Positions 27,588-35,096 of a stretch of DNA of 64,000 nucleotides are shown here, one piece after another. The notes under the pieces are model-generated. The model was not told the DNA's origin and made no database searches. It worked only from the letters and a program-made list of their open reading frames with translations. Where the stretch lies: the NCBI RefSeq assembly GCF_011947195.1, contig NZ_JAATVY010000020.1:51949-115948 (forward strand). Reading direction: 5' to 3'. The translations under genes and the position numbers were made by a program. How positions within the stretch are numbered: the first letter of the stretch is position 1; each line of letters starts with the position of its first letter. Origin of the DNA: Planosporangium thailandense. Lineage in GTDB: Bacteria; Actinomycetota; Actinomycetes; Mycobacteriales; Micromonosporaceae.

Positions 27588-28399
27588 CCGGCGTCGAGGT
27601 ACATCTTCGGGAGCAGCGCGCGCGGGGCCGGAAGCTGCTGGTGCCGTACCTGACGGGCGGCATCACGGCGGACTGGATCGAGTACGCGCGCGGCTACGCG
27701 AGCGCGGGGGCCGACGCGATCGAGATCGGACTGCCGTTCTCCGATCCGATCCTGGACGGGCCGACCATCCAGGAGGCGTCCGACCGGGCCCTCGCCAGGG
27801 GCGTCACGACCCGGAGCGTCCTCGAGGAGCTGGCCGCCGTCCGGCTCGGCGTCCCACTCATCGCGATGACCTACTACAACCTCGTCGTCCACGAGGGGGC
27901 GGCCGCGTTCTGCGCCGCGCTCGCGGCGGCCGGGGTACGCGGGCTCATCGTGTCGGACGTCCCGCTCGACGAGGCGGACGACCTGCGCGGGCACGCCGAG
28001 ACCGCCGGGGTGGAGCTGACCCTGCTCGCGTCCCCGGTCACCGGACCCGAGCGCCTCGCGCGGATCGCGGCGCTGAGCAGGGGCTTCGTGTACGCGGTCA
28101 GCCTCATGGGCACGACCGGCGAGCGGGACCGGGTCGCCGGGTCGGCGGCCCTGCTCGCGCGTCGCCTGACCGCGCTCACCGACCGCCCGGTACTGCTCGG
28201 CTTCGGTATCTCCACACCGGACCACGCCGCCGAGGCGGCCACGCTCGCCGACGGGGTCGTGGTCGGAACGGCTCTCATGCGCAGGATTCTCGACGGCGCC
28301 ACGCCGGCGCAGGTAAGCGCCGTCGTGGCCGGCATGCGCCAGGCGCTGGACGCTGGGTCGCCCTCAGAAGTCTCCGGATCGGCCTCAGTAGTCTCGTGA
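27584..28399 (+). CDS. trpA: tryptophan synthase alpha chain
   Basis: Cleaves indole-3-glycerol phosphate to indole and glyceraldehyde-3-phosphate within the TrpAB complex. 271-residue TIM barrel with both catalytic acids: Glu in AIEIGLPFSDP and Asp in ILDGPTIQEAS. The phosphate-binding GFGIST is also present. GTG at 27584 overlaps the trpB stop. The C-terminus ends in a Ser/Val-rich tail. It is one base from the gntR start, so the three genes are one operon. Confidence 0.92.
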   Translation: MTGVEVHLREQRARGRKLLVPYLTGGITADWIEYARGYASAGADAIEIGLPFSDPILDGPTIQEASDRALARGVTTRSVLEELAAVRLGVPLIAMTYYNLVVHEGAAAFCAALAAAGVRGLIVSDVPLDEADDLRGHAETAGVELTLLASPVTGPERLARIAALSRGFVYAVSLMGTTGERDRVAGSAALLARRLTALTDRPVLLGFGISTPDHAAEAATLADGVVVGTALMRRILDGATPAQVSAVVAGMRQALDAGSPSEVSGSASVVS

Positions 28400-28400
28400 C

Positions 28401-29183
28401 ATGGCTGAACCGACCGCGGACTCGAACACCGGGCGCCGGGGCCCGGCGCGCTACCGGGTGATCGCCGCCGAGCTCGCCGGCAAGATCCGGCGCGGCGAGT
28501 ACCGACCTGGTGAAGCCCTGCCGGCGCAGCGGGACCTGAGCGCGCAGTACGGCGTCACTCTGATGACGCTGCGCCAGGCGCTCCAGTCGCTCCAGGACGA
28601 GGGGCTGGTCGTGCAGCAGGCCGGTCGCGGCACCTTCGTGACGCCGACGCATGCCGCGTACCGTGTCGACACGCTGCGCAGCCTGGCGGACGACCTGCGA
28701 GAGCAGGGCCACGACGTCGCCACCGAGGTGCTGTCGCGGGCGCTGCGCCGCCCACCGTCCTGGGTCGGCCAGCGCCTGTCCGTGGACGGGGACGACGGCC
28801 GGGTGCTGCGGTTGGAACGGCTCCGGCTGCTCGGTGGCCACCCCGCTGTCCACCAGGTCTCCTGGGTCCGCCAGCCGTACGCCGAGGCGGTGCAGCACCG
28901 GGATTTCAGCGAGGTGTCGCTCTACGCCGCCCTGGCCGACGCCGGCGTGTCGATCGTCCGGGCGTCGGAGACCATCCGGCCGGACACGCTGTCGGCGTCC
29001 TCGGCGGCGTGGCTGCGCCAGCCCGCCGGCACGGCGATCTTCGTCAGCGAACGCACCACCTTCGCGGTGGACGGGACCGCGCTCGTCGTGGACCGCGCGG
29101 AGATCCTCGGCAACGCGATGGAGATCCGCACCGAGCGCGCCGCCACACGGCTGTCGGTGTCGTGGGGACCGGCGCGCGGTTGA
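28401..29183 (+). CDS. GntR-family (HutC/UTRA) transcriptional regulator
   Basis: 260 residues. An N-terminal GntR winged helix (about residues 17-85: IAAELAGKIRRGEYRPGEALP, then LSAQYGVTLMTLRQALQSL and GRGTFV) is followed by a UTRA ligand-binding domain with LRLERLRLLGGHPAVHQVSW and the dimer region FAVDGTALVVDRAEI. ATG one base after the trpA stop. As the last gene of trpBA-gntR it most likely senses a metabolite tied to this cluster and binds the AGTTCTAGAACT palindrome. The ligand is unknown. Confidence 0.87.
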   Translation: MAEPTADSNTGRRGPARYRVIAAELAGKIRRGEYRPGEALPAQRDLSAQYGVTLMTLRQALQSLQDEGLVVQQAGRGTFVTPTHAAYRVDTLRSLADDLREQGHDVATEVLSRALRRPPSWVGQRLSVDGDDGRVLRLERLRLLGGHPAVHQVSWVRQPYAEAVQHRDFSEVSLYAALADAGVSIVRASETIRPDTLSASSAAWLRQPAGTAIFVSERTTFAVDGTALVVDRAEILGNAMEIRTERAATRLSVSWGPARG

Positions 29184-29252
29184 CCGGTACAGAGAGAGCG
29201 GTCATGGATGGGTACCGAAGCTGCGAGTCGGGAGGAGTCAGCGGACGGTACA

Positions 29253-29303
29253 CCAGATCATGTGGTGATGGCCGATCCAGAGGGAAACGAGTTCTGCGTG
29301 CTC
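29253..29303 (+). pseudogene. C-terminal fragment of a VOC/glyoxalase-like protein
   Basis: The frame reads PDHVVMADPEGNEFCVL, the typical last strand of VOC (glyoxalase/bleomycin-resistance-like) proteins. No N-terminal VOC sequence precedes it and the frame continues into nonsense. The 29184-29462 gap holds nothing else recognisable. It is probably a decayed remnant. Confidence 0.6.
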
Positions 29304-29462
29304 TGCCTTACGTCGGCCGCACCGTATCAAGCCGGTGGTCTACCGCAGGTACCCACTTCGCGCTCCGAACCATCCTCATCTAGCACCAGTAGACAAGGGG
29401 CCTATGGCAGCGCGTTTCACCCAGGTTGCCGGCGGCCCCGATGACGAGGCAGGAAGCCCCGA

Positions 29463-29825
29463 TCAGTCTAAGTCGAGGGTACTGAACTGGATTCCCGCCA
29501 GCCGCCATCCGTCCGGCTGTTCGATCCACACCTGGCTCAGCCGGACGGCCAGCGTCATCAGATCGCCACGCCAAGACGCACGACTGTGCTGCACGCACCG
29601 CACGATCGCCGTTCGGTCATAGCGCCGCACGTCCACTTCGGTCGTCTCGATGGAGAGGTAGTGGAAGTCGCGATGCCTTTCAAGCCACTGCTGTTTGTCA
29701 AGCTGAAAGCCCCGCTCGCCGATGGAGAGGAAGTCGTCAGCCAGCAGATCATTTAGAAGATCCGTGTCGGCACGCAGCTCGGCGTCGTCGAAGGCCCGCT
29801 GGAGTTCAAGGATGTCGGTCACCAC
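29463..29825 (-). CDS. SnoaL/NTF2-like (DUF4440-type) protein
   Basis: 120-residue single-domain protein with an NTF2-like cone pattern: an N-terminal helix (LELQRAFDDAELRADTDLLNDLLADDFLSIGERG), strands with HYLSIETTEVDVRRYDRTAIVRCVQHS and a final VWIEQPDGWRLAGIQFSTL. Family members are small steroid-isomerase-like enzymes or ligand-binding proteins; the function is unknown. GTG at 29825, with GGAGG eight bases upstream. Its base composition is visibly lower in GC than its neighbours, and it lies in a patch with gene debris, suggesting transfer. Confidence 0.78.
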   Translation of the reverse strand: MVTDILELQRAFDDAELRADTDLLNDLLADDFLSIGERGFQLDKQQWLERHRDFHYLSIETTEVDVRRYDRTAIVRCVQHSRASWRGDLMTLAVRLSQVWIEQPDGWRLAGIQFSTLDLD

Positions 29826-30239
29826 ACCGTCATCCTCCTCGAGATCAAGTCACGCCTGAAGCGGTTTTCCTGCCGCGGCCAGACGACGCACTGCGCACAC
29901 TCTCCTGCTGCTGTCCGGGCCTCGTCGACGTAGCGCGGTTGCGCGCCTGAACCGAAGAGTGTTCTACGAAGTTTGGGCTTTATGGCCAATGCTCGCGCAT
30001 CAACGAAACCCGCCCGACCCGACCGGCCCCCGCCCGAACCGGCCGAACTGATCGAACAGATCGGCCAAATCGGTCAAGAGGTGGAGGTAACTACCCAAGA
30101 GTGGCAGATAGGGTCATCATGCCGGCGCGAGAGCGTACCCGCCGGTGCCTGGCGAGCGTGCCTTGACGGACCGACGGTTCGACCGCCCCGCGCGAGGGCG
30201 CGCGCCACGGGCCCGACGCCGACGACGAGGGGTTCGACA
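29826..30239. other. 414-bp gap without a convincing gene
   Basis: The downstream gene's frame is open back to a TTG at 29973, but the reading is Pro/Arg-rich and unlike a protein domain. No riboswitch, hairpin or tRNA was recognised. The first ~150 bp share the lower-GC character of the adjacent SnoaL-like gene. Confidence 0.4.
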
Positions 30240-31406
30240 GTGGGGTTGGCGCTACGGCTGCGGCTGATGGTGAGCGGCGCGGTGGTCGCCGCCATCCTGA
30301 CCATCGCGGGGATGGTGGTGCTGGTCAATCAGGTGTCCCACCAGTACGCGGGGCTCCTGTCCGGCGCCGTACGGCAGAGTCAGGACGCGCGCGCCATGGA
30401 GGTGGCGTTCAAGAAGCAGGTGCAGGAGTGGAAGGACATCCTGCTCCGCGGCGCCGACCCGGCCGACCTGCAGACGTACAGCCAGCAGTTCACCGCGCAG
30501 GAGAAGGCCGTACAGGCTCTGGCGGCGAAGCTGACCGACGAGGTCACCGATCCCGGGGTGAGCAGCGAGGTCGACCGGTTCCGTGACCAGCACTCGGTGC
30601 TGAGCGCCAAGTACCGCAACGCGTACCAGGCGTTCGTCGCGAGCAAGGGCCTCGACATCAAGGCCGCCGACACCGCCGTACGGGGGCAGGACCGGGGGCC
30701 GACCGACCTGATCGAGAAGATCGTCTCCGACCTGAGCGCCCAGCAGCAGCGGGTGCTCGCCGACACCAACCGGCGGGTCCGCGAAGAACAGCTCATCGTC
30801 GTCGGAGGCGGCGCCGCGCTCATCCTCGCGGTGCTGATCGGCCTGTACTTCGCCTCCCGCGGCATCGCCGAGCCGGTGCGCACCGCGACCTCGGTGCTCG
30901 GCGACATCGCGTCCGGCGACCTCACGGTGTCGATGACCGGAACGTACAACGACGAGTTCGAAGCCATCAAAGACTCCATCAACACCGCCGTCGAGGACCT
31001 CAACGCCGGGCTCAACCGGGTCGTCGCCGGGGCCGACCGCGTGGCCGACACCTCCCGGTTCGTGGAATCGGTCGGCGAGCAGCTCATCCAGTCGGCACAG
31101 ATCACCCGCGTGTCGCTCAACGTCATCGAGCAGGCGGTCCGCGGCATCGACACCGCCGGCGGACCAGCCAACCTGGCCCGTCAGCTCGCCGAGGTGCGGC
31201 ACGCGCTCGGCGCGATGGCGACCATCGCCGACCGGAACGTGCGGGCGGCCGAGGACGCCAGGCGCGCGACCAGCGAACTGCGGACCAACTCCGACAACCT
31301 GCAGCGGCTGGTCGCCACGTACCGGCTCAAGCCCGTGGAGACACCGGCCTGGGTCAACGAGCGCCCCCGTACTCCGGTCGCGGAGATCGCCGCGGCGGCG
31401 CGTTGA
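30240..31406 (+). CDS. HAMP-domain membrane protein, chemoreceptor-like but without the signalling tip
   Basis: 388 residues from the GTG at 30240 (GAGGGG eight bases upstream). An N-terminal transmembrane helix (VSGAVVAAILTIAGMVVLV), an extracellular ~165-residue helical sensor region (QVQEWKDILLRGADPADLQTY, consistent with a four-helix bundle), a second transmembrane helix (LIVVGGGAALILAVLIGLYF) and a HAMP domain (about residues 205-265) follow. The last ~110 residues are helical but lack the conserved methyl-accepting hairpin that contacts CheA and CheW. It may be a truncated receptor or a sensor feeding another partner; no kinase or che gene is nearby. Confidence 0.75.
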   Translation: MGLALRLRLMVSGAVVAAILTIAGMVVLVNQVSHQYAGLLSGAVRQSQDARAMEVAFKKQVQEWKDILLRGADPADLQTYSQQFTAQEKAVQALAAKLTDEVTDPGVSSEVDRFRDQHSVLSAKYRNAYQAFVASKGLDIKAADTAVRGQDRGPTDLIEKIVSDLSAQQQRVLADTNRRVREEQLIVVGGGAALILAVLIGLYFASRGIAEPVRTATSVLGDIASGDLTVSMTGTYNDEFEAIKDSINTAVEDLNAGLNRVVAGADRVADTSRFVESVGEQLIQSAQITRVSLNVIEQAVRGIDTAGGPANLARQLAEVRHALGAMATIADRNVRAAEDARRATSELRTNSDNLQRLVATYRLKPVETPAWVNERPRTPVAEIAAAAR

Positions 31407-31410
31407 CCCG

Positions 31411-32670
31411 CTACGGCGTACGGGTCAGCCGCCACCACAGCGACGGCCCGGGCAGCGCGCTTCCCGTCTGTACGTCCACAGCGGTGTCATCGGCCGCGTC
31501 GTGGACGGCGAGCGTGCCGACCCGCTGCCCGGCCGGGACCGCACCGCCCCATTCCACCGGGCGCTCGTCGATCGTGACGGTACGGCCGGCCCAGCCGACG
31601 ACCTGCACCGGTGCCGCCGTGCGCACCGGCACCGAACTCCCCCAGTCGCCGCGCAGCTCACCGACCTGACCGGCGGGGGCGACGGTGTACACCTGTACGA
31701 GCCGACGGGCGGCTTCGAGAAGTTTCCGGGTGGCGTCGCCCGCCGCGGCGAGCTGTTGCGGTGTCGCGGCTCCCGGCTGCCCGAGCACCGCGCCGACCAG
31801 CGTGACGGTCCGGCCGCCCACGGCGAGGTGCGCGGCGAAGACCAGGTTGCCGCCGGCCTCGGTGGTGGACCCGGTCTTGACCCCGAACACGCCGTCGGTG
31901 CCGAGCAGGCTGTTGTAGTTACGTACGGTGCCGGCGACCGGCAGCGTGGTGCTCGGCAGCGCGACGATCTCGGCGAAGGCCGGTATCCGCAGCGCCCGCT
32001 GGGCGAGCAGCGTCTGGTCGGACGCGGTGCTGACGGTGGTCGGCGCGAGCCCGCTCGGGTCGGTGTAGTGGGTGCCGGTCAGCCCCAGCTCGGCCGCGGT
32101 GGCGTTCATCTTCGCGACGAACGCGTCGACGCTCCCGGCGTCCCAGGCGGCAAGGATCTGGGCGATGTTGTTGGCCGACGGCAGCATCAGCGCTTCGAGG
32201 GCCTGCCGCTCGGTGAGCTGCTCACCGGCCGCCACCTCCACCAGCGACTCGTCACTGGTCGCACGGGCGCGGTAGTCGGCCTCGTCGGCCGCGGTGATCG
32301 TGATGGCCGGGCCGGGCTGGCCGGGGCCGATGGCGTGGTCGGTGAGCACCAGGTAGGCGGTCATGACCTTGGCGACGCTGCCGATCGGAACCGGTTTGCC
32401 GTAACCGGACGAACCGAGCGTGCCGAGCCCGTCGACGTCCAGCCGCCCCTGACCCTGCGCCGGCCACGGGAGATCCGGTGCCGGTCCGGGCAGGGTAATT
32501 GAGGCCGGCACCGACAGGCGCAGCGCGGCGGGCGGCACCGGCCGGGAGAGCTGCAGTCCGGCCAGCACGCCGAGCACCGCCAGGATCGTGACGACCGCCA
32601 GCACGAACGTCAGCGGCCGGCGTCCGCGCCGCTGTCCCCGTACCGCCGGTGCTGCCGTGCCGACCGCCAC
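31411..32670 (-). CDS. D-alanyl-D-alanine carboxypeptidase (S11 family)
   Basis: Penicillin-binding-protein-5-like enzyme that trims the terminal D-Ala from peptidoglycan stem peptides. 419 residues with an N-terminal membrane anchor (PLTFVLAVVTILAVLGVLAGL), the serine-lysine motif SVAK, the second motif SAN (MLPSANNIAQ) and KTG (GVKTGSTTEAGG), followed by a C-terminal beta domain of about 110 residues. All catalytic motifs are intact. GTG start with GGAGG four bases upstream. It converges with the HAMP protein gene, four bases between stops. Confidence 0.9.
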   Translation of the reverse strand: MAVGTAAPAVRGQRRGRRPLTFVLAVVTILAVLGVLAGLQLSRPVPPAALRLSVPASITLPGPAPDLPWPAQGQGRLDVDGLGTLGSSGYGKPVPIGSVAKVMTAYLVLTDHAIGPGQPGPAITITAADEADYRARATSDESLVEVAAGEQLTERQALEALMLPSANNIAQILAAWDAGSVDAFVAKMNATAAELGLTGTHYTDPSGLAPTTVSTASDQTLLAQRALRIPAFAEIVALPSTTLPVAGTVRNYNSLLGTDGVFGVKTGSTTEAGGNLVFAAHLAVGGRTVTLVGAVLGQPGAATPQQLAAAGDATRKLLEAARRLVQVYTVAPAGQVGELRGDWGSSVPVRTAAPVQVVGWAGRTVTIDERPVEWGGAVPAGQRVGTLAVHDAADDTAVDVQTGSALPGPSLWWRLTRTP

Positions 32671-32879
32671 AACGCCTCCCCCGTATTCGTCACCGTCCCG
32701 CCGGCCCCCCCGCCGGCCGATCGCTCACGGTGAACCCGACAACCCCGTGCACCCGACTACCCCGTGCCGTGTGCGCCATCGCCCGCCGGATACACGGCGA
32801 AACGCCGCAACGCAGACAGTAGCGGGGCGGCGCACGGCGGACTGCGGCGGCGCGACCGCCGCGTGCTACGCCGGAACCG

Positions 32880-33545
32880 TTACGGGCGCCAGGCTACAGC
32901 GGCTGCCGCCACGTGTCCTCGGATCCGCGCAGCGCGCAGTTCCGCGGCCCGCTGAGCAGGACCGTACTGGGCCTCCCGGACGCCGCAGGGCGTACGCACC
33001 CCGAGCCAGGGTCCGAACAGCACGAAGACCCGCCCGTCCTGCGCGGCGGCGTCCCGCCATGGCAGGTGCGGCCGGACGGGTACGTGTGCCCACACGTTTC
33101 CGGCGTGGTCGCGCAGCGCCAGCCCGCTTCGGCAGCCGCTGAGCGCCCAGCCGGGGGGCGCGGCGGGGATGGCGGCTCCGGGCAGGAACCGGCGGAACCC
33201 GCGCAGGAGGAGCAGCTCCACCTGAAGGTCGTCGGTACGGCCGGTCGCCGGGTGCCGGATCATCAACGGCTCGGCCGGCTCGATCAGCAGGAAGGCTGCC
33301 GGTGTGCGCCCGGGGCGTCGCCGCCCGATACAGCGCGGCACCGGATCGCCGGCCGGTCCGAGAGCCGGGTCGTCACCCAGCAGCGCGCGCCCAAGCGGGT
33401 CGCCGGCAGCCATCAGGTGGCTGATGTCGTCCCACGCCGACGGCTGCGGCACTGAAGGGGGCACGGAAGGGCCGGCACCGGACGACGGCGACGCGGGGCG
33501 GGTACGGTGCAGGGCCCGCGCGGTGAGTAACTTGGTCCGTGGCAC
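32880..33545 (-). CDS. hypothetical protein
   Basis: 221 residues from the GTG at 33545 (GAGAAAGG eight bases upstream); the frame is open to 33626 but without a start signal. A Pro/Arg-rich N-terminus is followed by a soluble domain (WDDISHLMAAGDPLGRALLGDDPAL, LQVELLLLRGFRRFLPG, RVFVLFGPWLGVRTPCGV). I recognise no family. It is divergent from tetR and shares that promoter region, which makes it a candidate target of the TetR protein. The reverse strand is also open here, so moderate caution is needed. Confidence 0.55.
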   Translation of the reverse strand: MPRTKLLTARALHRTRPASPSSGAGPSVPPSVPQPSAWDDISHLMAAGDPLGRALLGDDPALGPAGDPVPRCIGRRRPGRTPAAFLLIEPAEPLMIRHPATGRTDDLQVELLLLRGFRRFLPGAAIPAAPPGWALSGCRSGLALRDHAGNVWAHVPVRPHLPWRDAAAQDGRVFVLFGPWLGVRTPCGVREAQYGPAQRAAELRAARIRGHVAAAAVAWRP

Positions 33546-33653
33546 TGGGACAGACCTTTCTCCCGGCCGTACCCTGTTGCCGACCGGGGACCGTGGCGGA
33601 GGGCGCCGCGCCCCGATCATCGACACACGTCATCGACGTCTCGGAATGCGTCC

Positions 33654-33680
33654 CTCAGTGCCAGAATGTACGGCACTGAG
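33654..33680. promoter_or_regulatory. palindromic TetR operator candidate
   Basis: Perfect 9-bp arms CTCAGTGCC and GGCACTGAG around a 9-nt spacer. The right arm also forms a second palindrome with the following bases (GGCACTGAGTGCC, 33672-33684), so three half-sites overlap. It lies between the divergent hypothetical gene and tetR. Confidence 0.6.
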
Positions 33681-33744
33681 TGCCACACCGGAAGGGTCGG
33701 TGCTCCGGGTCACGCGATCTCGCGTGACGTGGCGTACCCGGAGC

Positions 33745-33806
33745 ATGGAGACCCGGAGGATGGAGACCCGGACGATGGAAGGACCCGCAGATGGGAGGAC
33801 CCGCAG
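33745..33806. repeat. tandem repeats of start-codon/ribosome-site modules before tetR
   Basis: Four 15-16 bp units, each beginning with ATG (33745, 33760, 33775, 33791) and carrying a GGAGG- or GGA-type sequence, run directly into the real start at 33807. Unit lengths of 15, 15, 16 and 16 shift the reading frame of successive ATGs. Confidence 0.75.
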
Positions 33807-34520
33807 ATGGCCGGTCAGCGCCGGATCCGGGATGACCTGTCCGTAGCCGCCATCGAACTGTTCGCGGCCCGTGGCTACGACGCGACCACCGTCGACGAGA
33901 TCGCCGCGCGTGCGGGCGTCGCACGGCGCACCTTCTTCCGCCACTTCCGCACGAAGGAAGACGCGGTCTTCCCCGACCACGACGCCTACCTCAAACGGAT
34001 CCAGGAGTTCCTGGACGCCGCGGACAGCACCCAGCCACCGCTGGATGTGATCAGGGAGGCCGCCCACCTCGTGCTGGCGATGTTCACCGACGACCCCGCG
34101 ACGGCGGTCCGCCGGTACCGGCTCACCAGGCAGGTCGAGCCGCTGCGCGAACGCGAGATCACCGCCAGCAGCCGGTACCTGCGCGTCTTCTGCGAGTACC
34201 TGCACCGGCGTACGGGCGGCGGGGACGAGGCCCGGCTGCGCGACGAGGTCGCGGCGGCCGCCGTGGTGACGGCCCACAACCAGGTACTGCGCCAGTGGCT
34301 GCGGGCCGGCGGCACCGGGGATCCCCACCCCCGCCTCGACGAGGCCCTCCGGTCGGTGGCGGCGGCTCTCGGTCCGTGGCTGGCCGGCAGCCGGGCAGCC
34401 GACCCCGGTACGCCCACGCCCGGCGACGAGGTCGTCGTCGTCGTGATGCCGCGCGGCACTCCGATGTGGCGGGTCGTACAGCAGGTGGAGGCGGCGACCG
34501 GCACGGCCGACGACGGCTGA
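33807..34520 (+). CDS. TetR-family transcriptional regulator
   Basis: 237 residues from the ATG at 33807, which follows GGGAGG. The N-terminal helix-turn-helix is clear (LSVAAIELFAARGYDATTVDEI, AGVARRTFFRHFRTKEDAV). The C-terminal domain is of the type in which a conserved tail follows the HTH (LRSVAAALGPWLAG), ending in a ~40-residue extension with EVVVVVMPRGTPMW. The ligand is unknown. It is preceded by a multi-half-site palindrome, its likely own operator, and by tandem start-module repeats. It converges on a truncated luxR-type gene. Confidence 0.85.
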   Translation: MAGQRRIRDDLSVAAIELFAARGYDATTVDEIAARAGVARRTFFRHFRTKEDAVFPDHDAYLKRIQEFLDAADSTQPPLDVIREAAHLVLAMFTDDPATAVRRYRLTRQVEPLREREITASSRYLRVFCEYLHRRTGGGDEARLRDEVAAAAVVTAHNQVLRQWLRAGGTGDPHPRLDEALRSVAAALGPWLAGSRAADPGTPTPGDEVVVVVMPRGTPMWRVVQQVEAATGTADDG

Positions 34521-34532
34521 GGACCGACCGGG

Positions 34533-34903
34533 TCAGCGGCCGAGCCCGGCCTCGCGCGCCCGTACGATCGCCTCGGCCCGGTCGACGACCTGGAGCTTGG
34601 CGAAGATGCTGGAGACGTTGTTGCGCACGGTCTTCGGCGACAGGTACAACGCCGACGCGATCTGGACGTTGGACCGGCCGGCGGCCACCATTTCGAGGAT
34701 CTCCCGCTCGCGCGGGGTGAGCTGGGGAAAGGCCACGCTCGGCGCGGGCGGCCCGCTGGCGAAGAAGTCGGCGATCCGGCGCGCCAGCGCGGCGCCGAAC
34801 ACAACGCCACCGGCGGCGACCGTGGTGATCGCCCGGACGATCTCCTCCTGCTCGGCGCCCTTGACGAGGTAGCCGCGCGCGCCCGCCCGTACCGCCGTCC
34901 GGG
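34533..34903 (-). pseudogene. 5'-truncated LuxR-type response regulator
   Basis: The frame keeps the end of a receiver domain (TAVRAGARGYLVKGAEQEEIVRAI) and a complete LuxR helix-turn-helix (LTPREREILEMVAAGRSN, SPKTVRNNVSSIFAKL). The first ~90 receiver residues, including the phosphorylated Asp, are missing: upstream of about 34903 the frame reads unrelated sequence and then antisense metN. No start codon with a ribosome site fits. It is probably inactive; the partner kinase is absent. Confidence 0.75.
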
Positions 34904-34976
34904 GTGCTTTGTCACATCTGTGATCTCGACGACGCTGAGCTGCGCGGGACCGTGCCGTCACGTTAGGTTGATCGCC

Positions 34977-35048
34977 ATGCGCCGCAGCACCCACCTCACC
35001 CGACGCCGTTGCGTCGACTTTCTCCTGGTGTGCAGCGGCACCTGTTAG
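34977..35048 (+). CDS. cysteine-ended leader peptide of metNIQ
   Basis: 23-codon open frame that starts MRRSTHLTRRRC and ends LLVCSGTC-stop, 48 bp before metN. It matches the actinobacterial putative leader peptide pattern (basic stretch, R-H/C-V-D, then a C-terminal S-x-x-C) found ahead of sulfur-assimilation genes. Cysteine codons near the end would let ribosome stalling report cysteine supply and adjust downstream expression. It is too short for routine gene callers. The attenuation mechanism is inferred. Confidence 0.7.
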   Translation: MRRSTHLTRRRCVDFLLVCSGTC

Positions 35049-35096
35049 CGGCGGCGACACCTCGCGCGTACTGTCCCGACTGCACAGGAAAGCTCC

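Noticed and set aside
29826..30239. Cyclic-di-GMP or other riboswitch before the HAMP gene
   Set aside because: No recognisable conserved core or stable hairpin arrangement.
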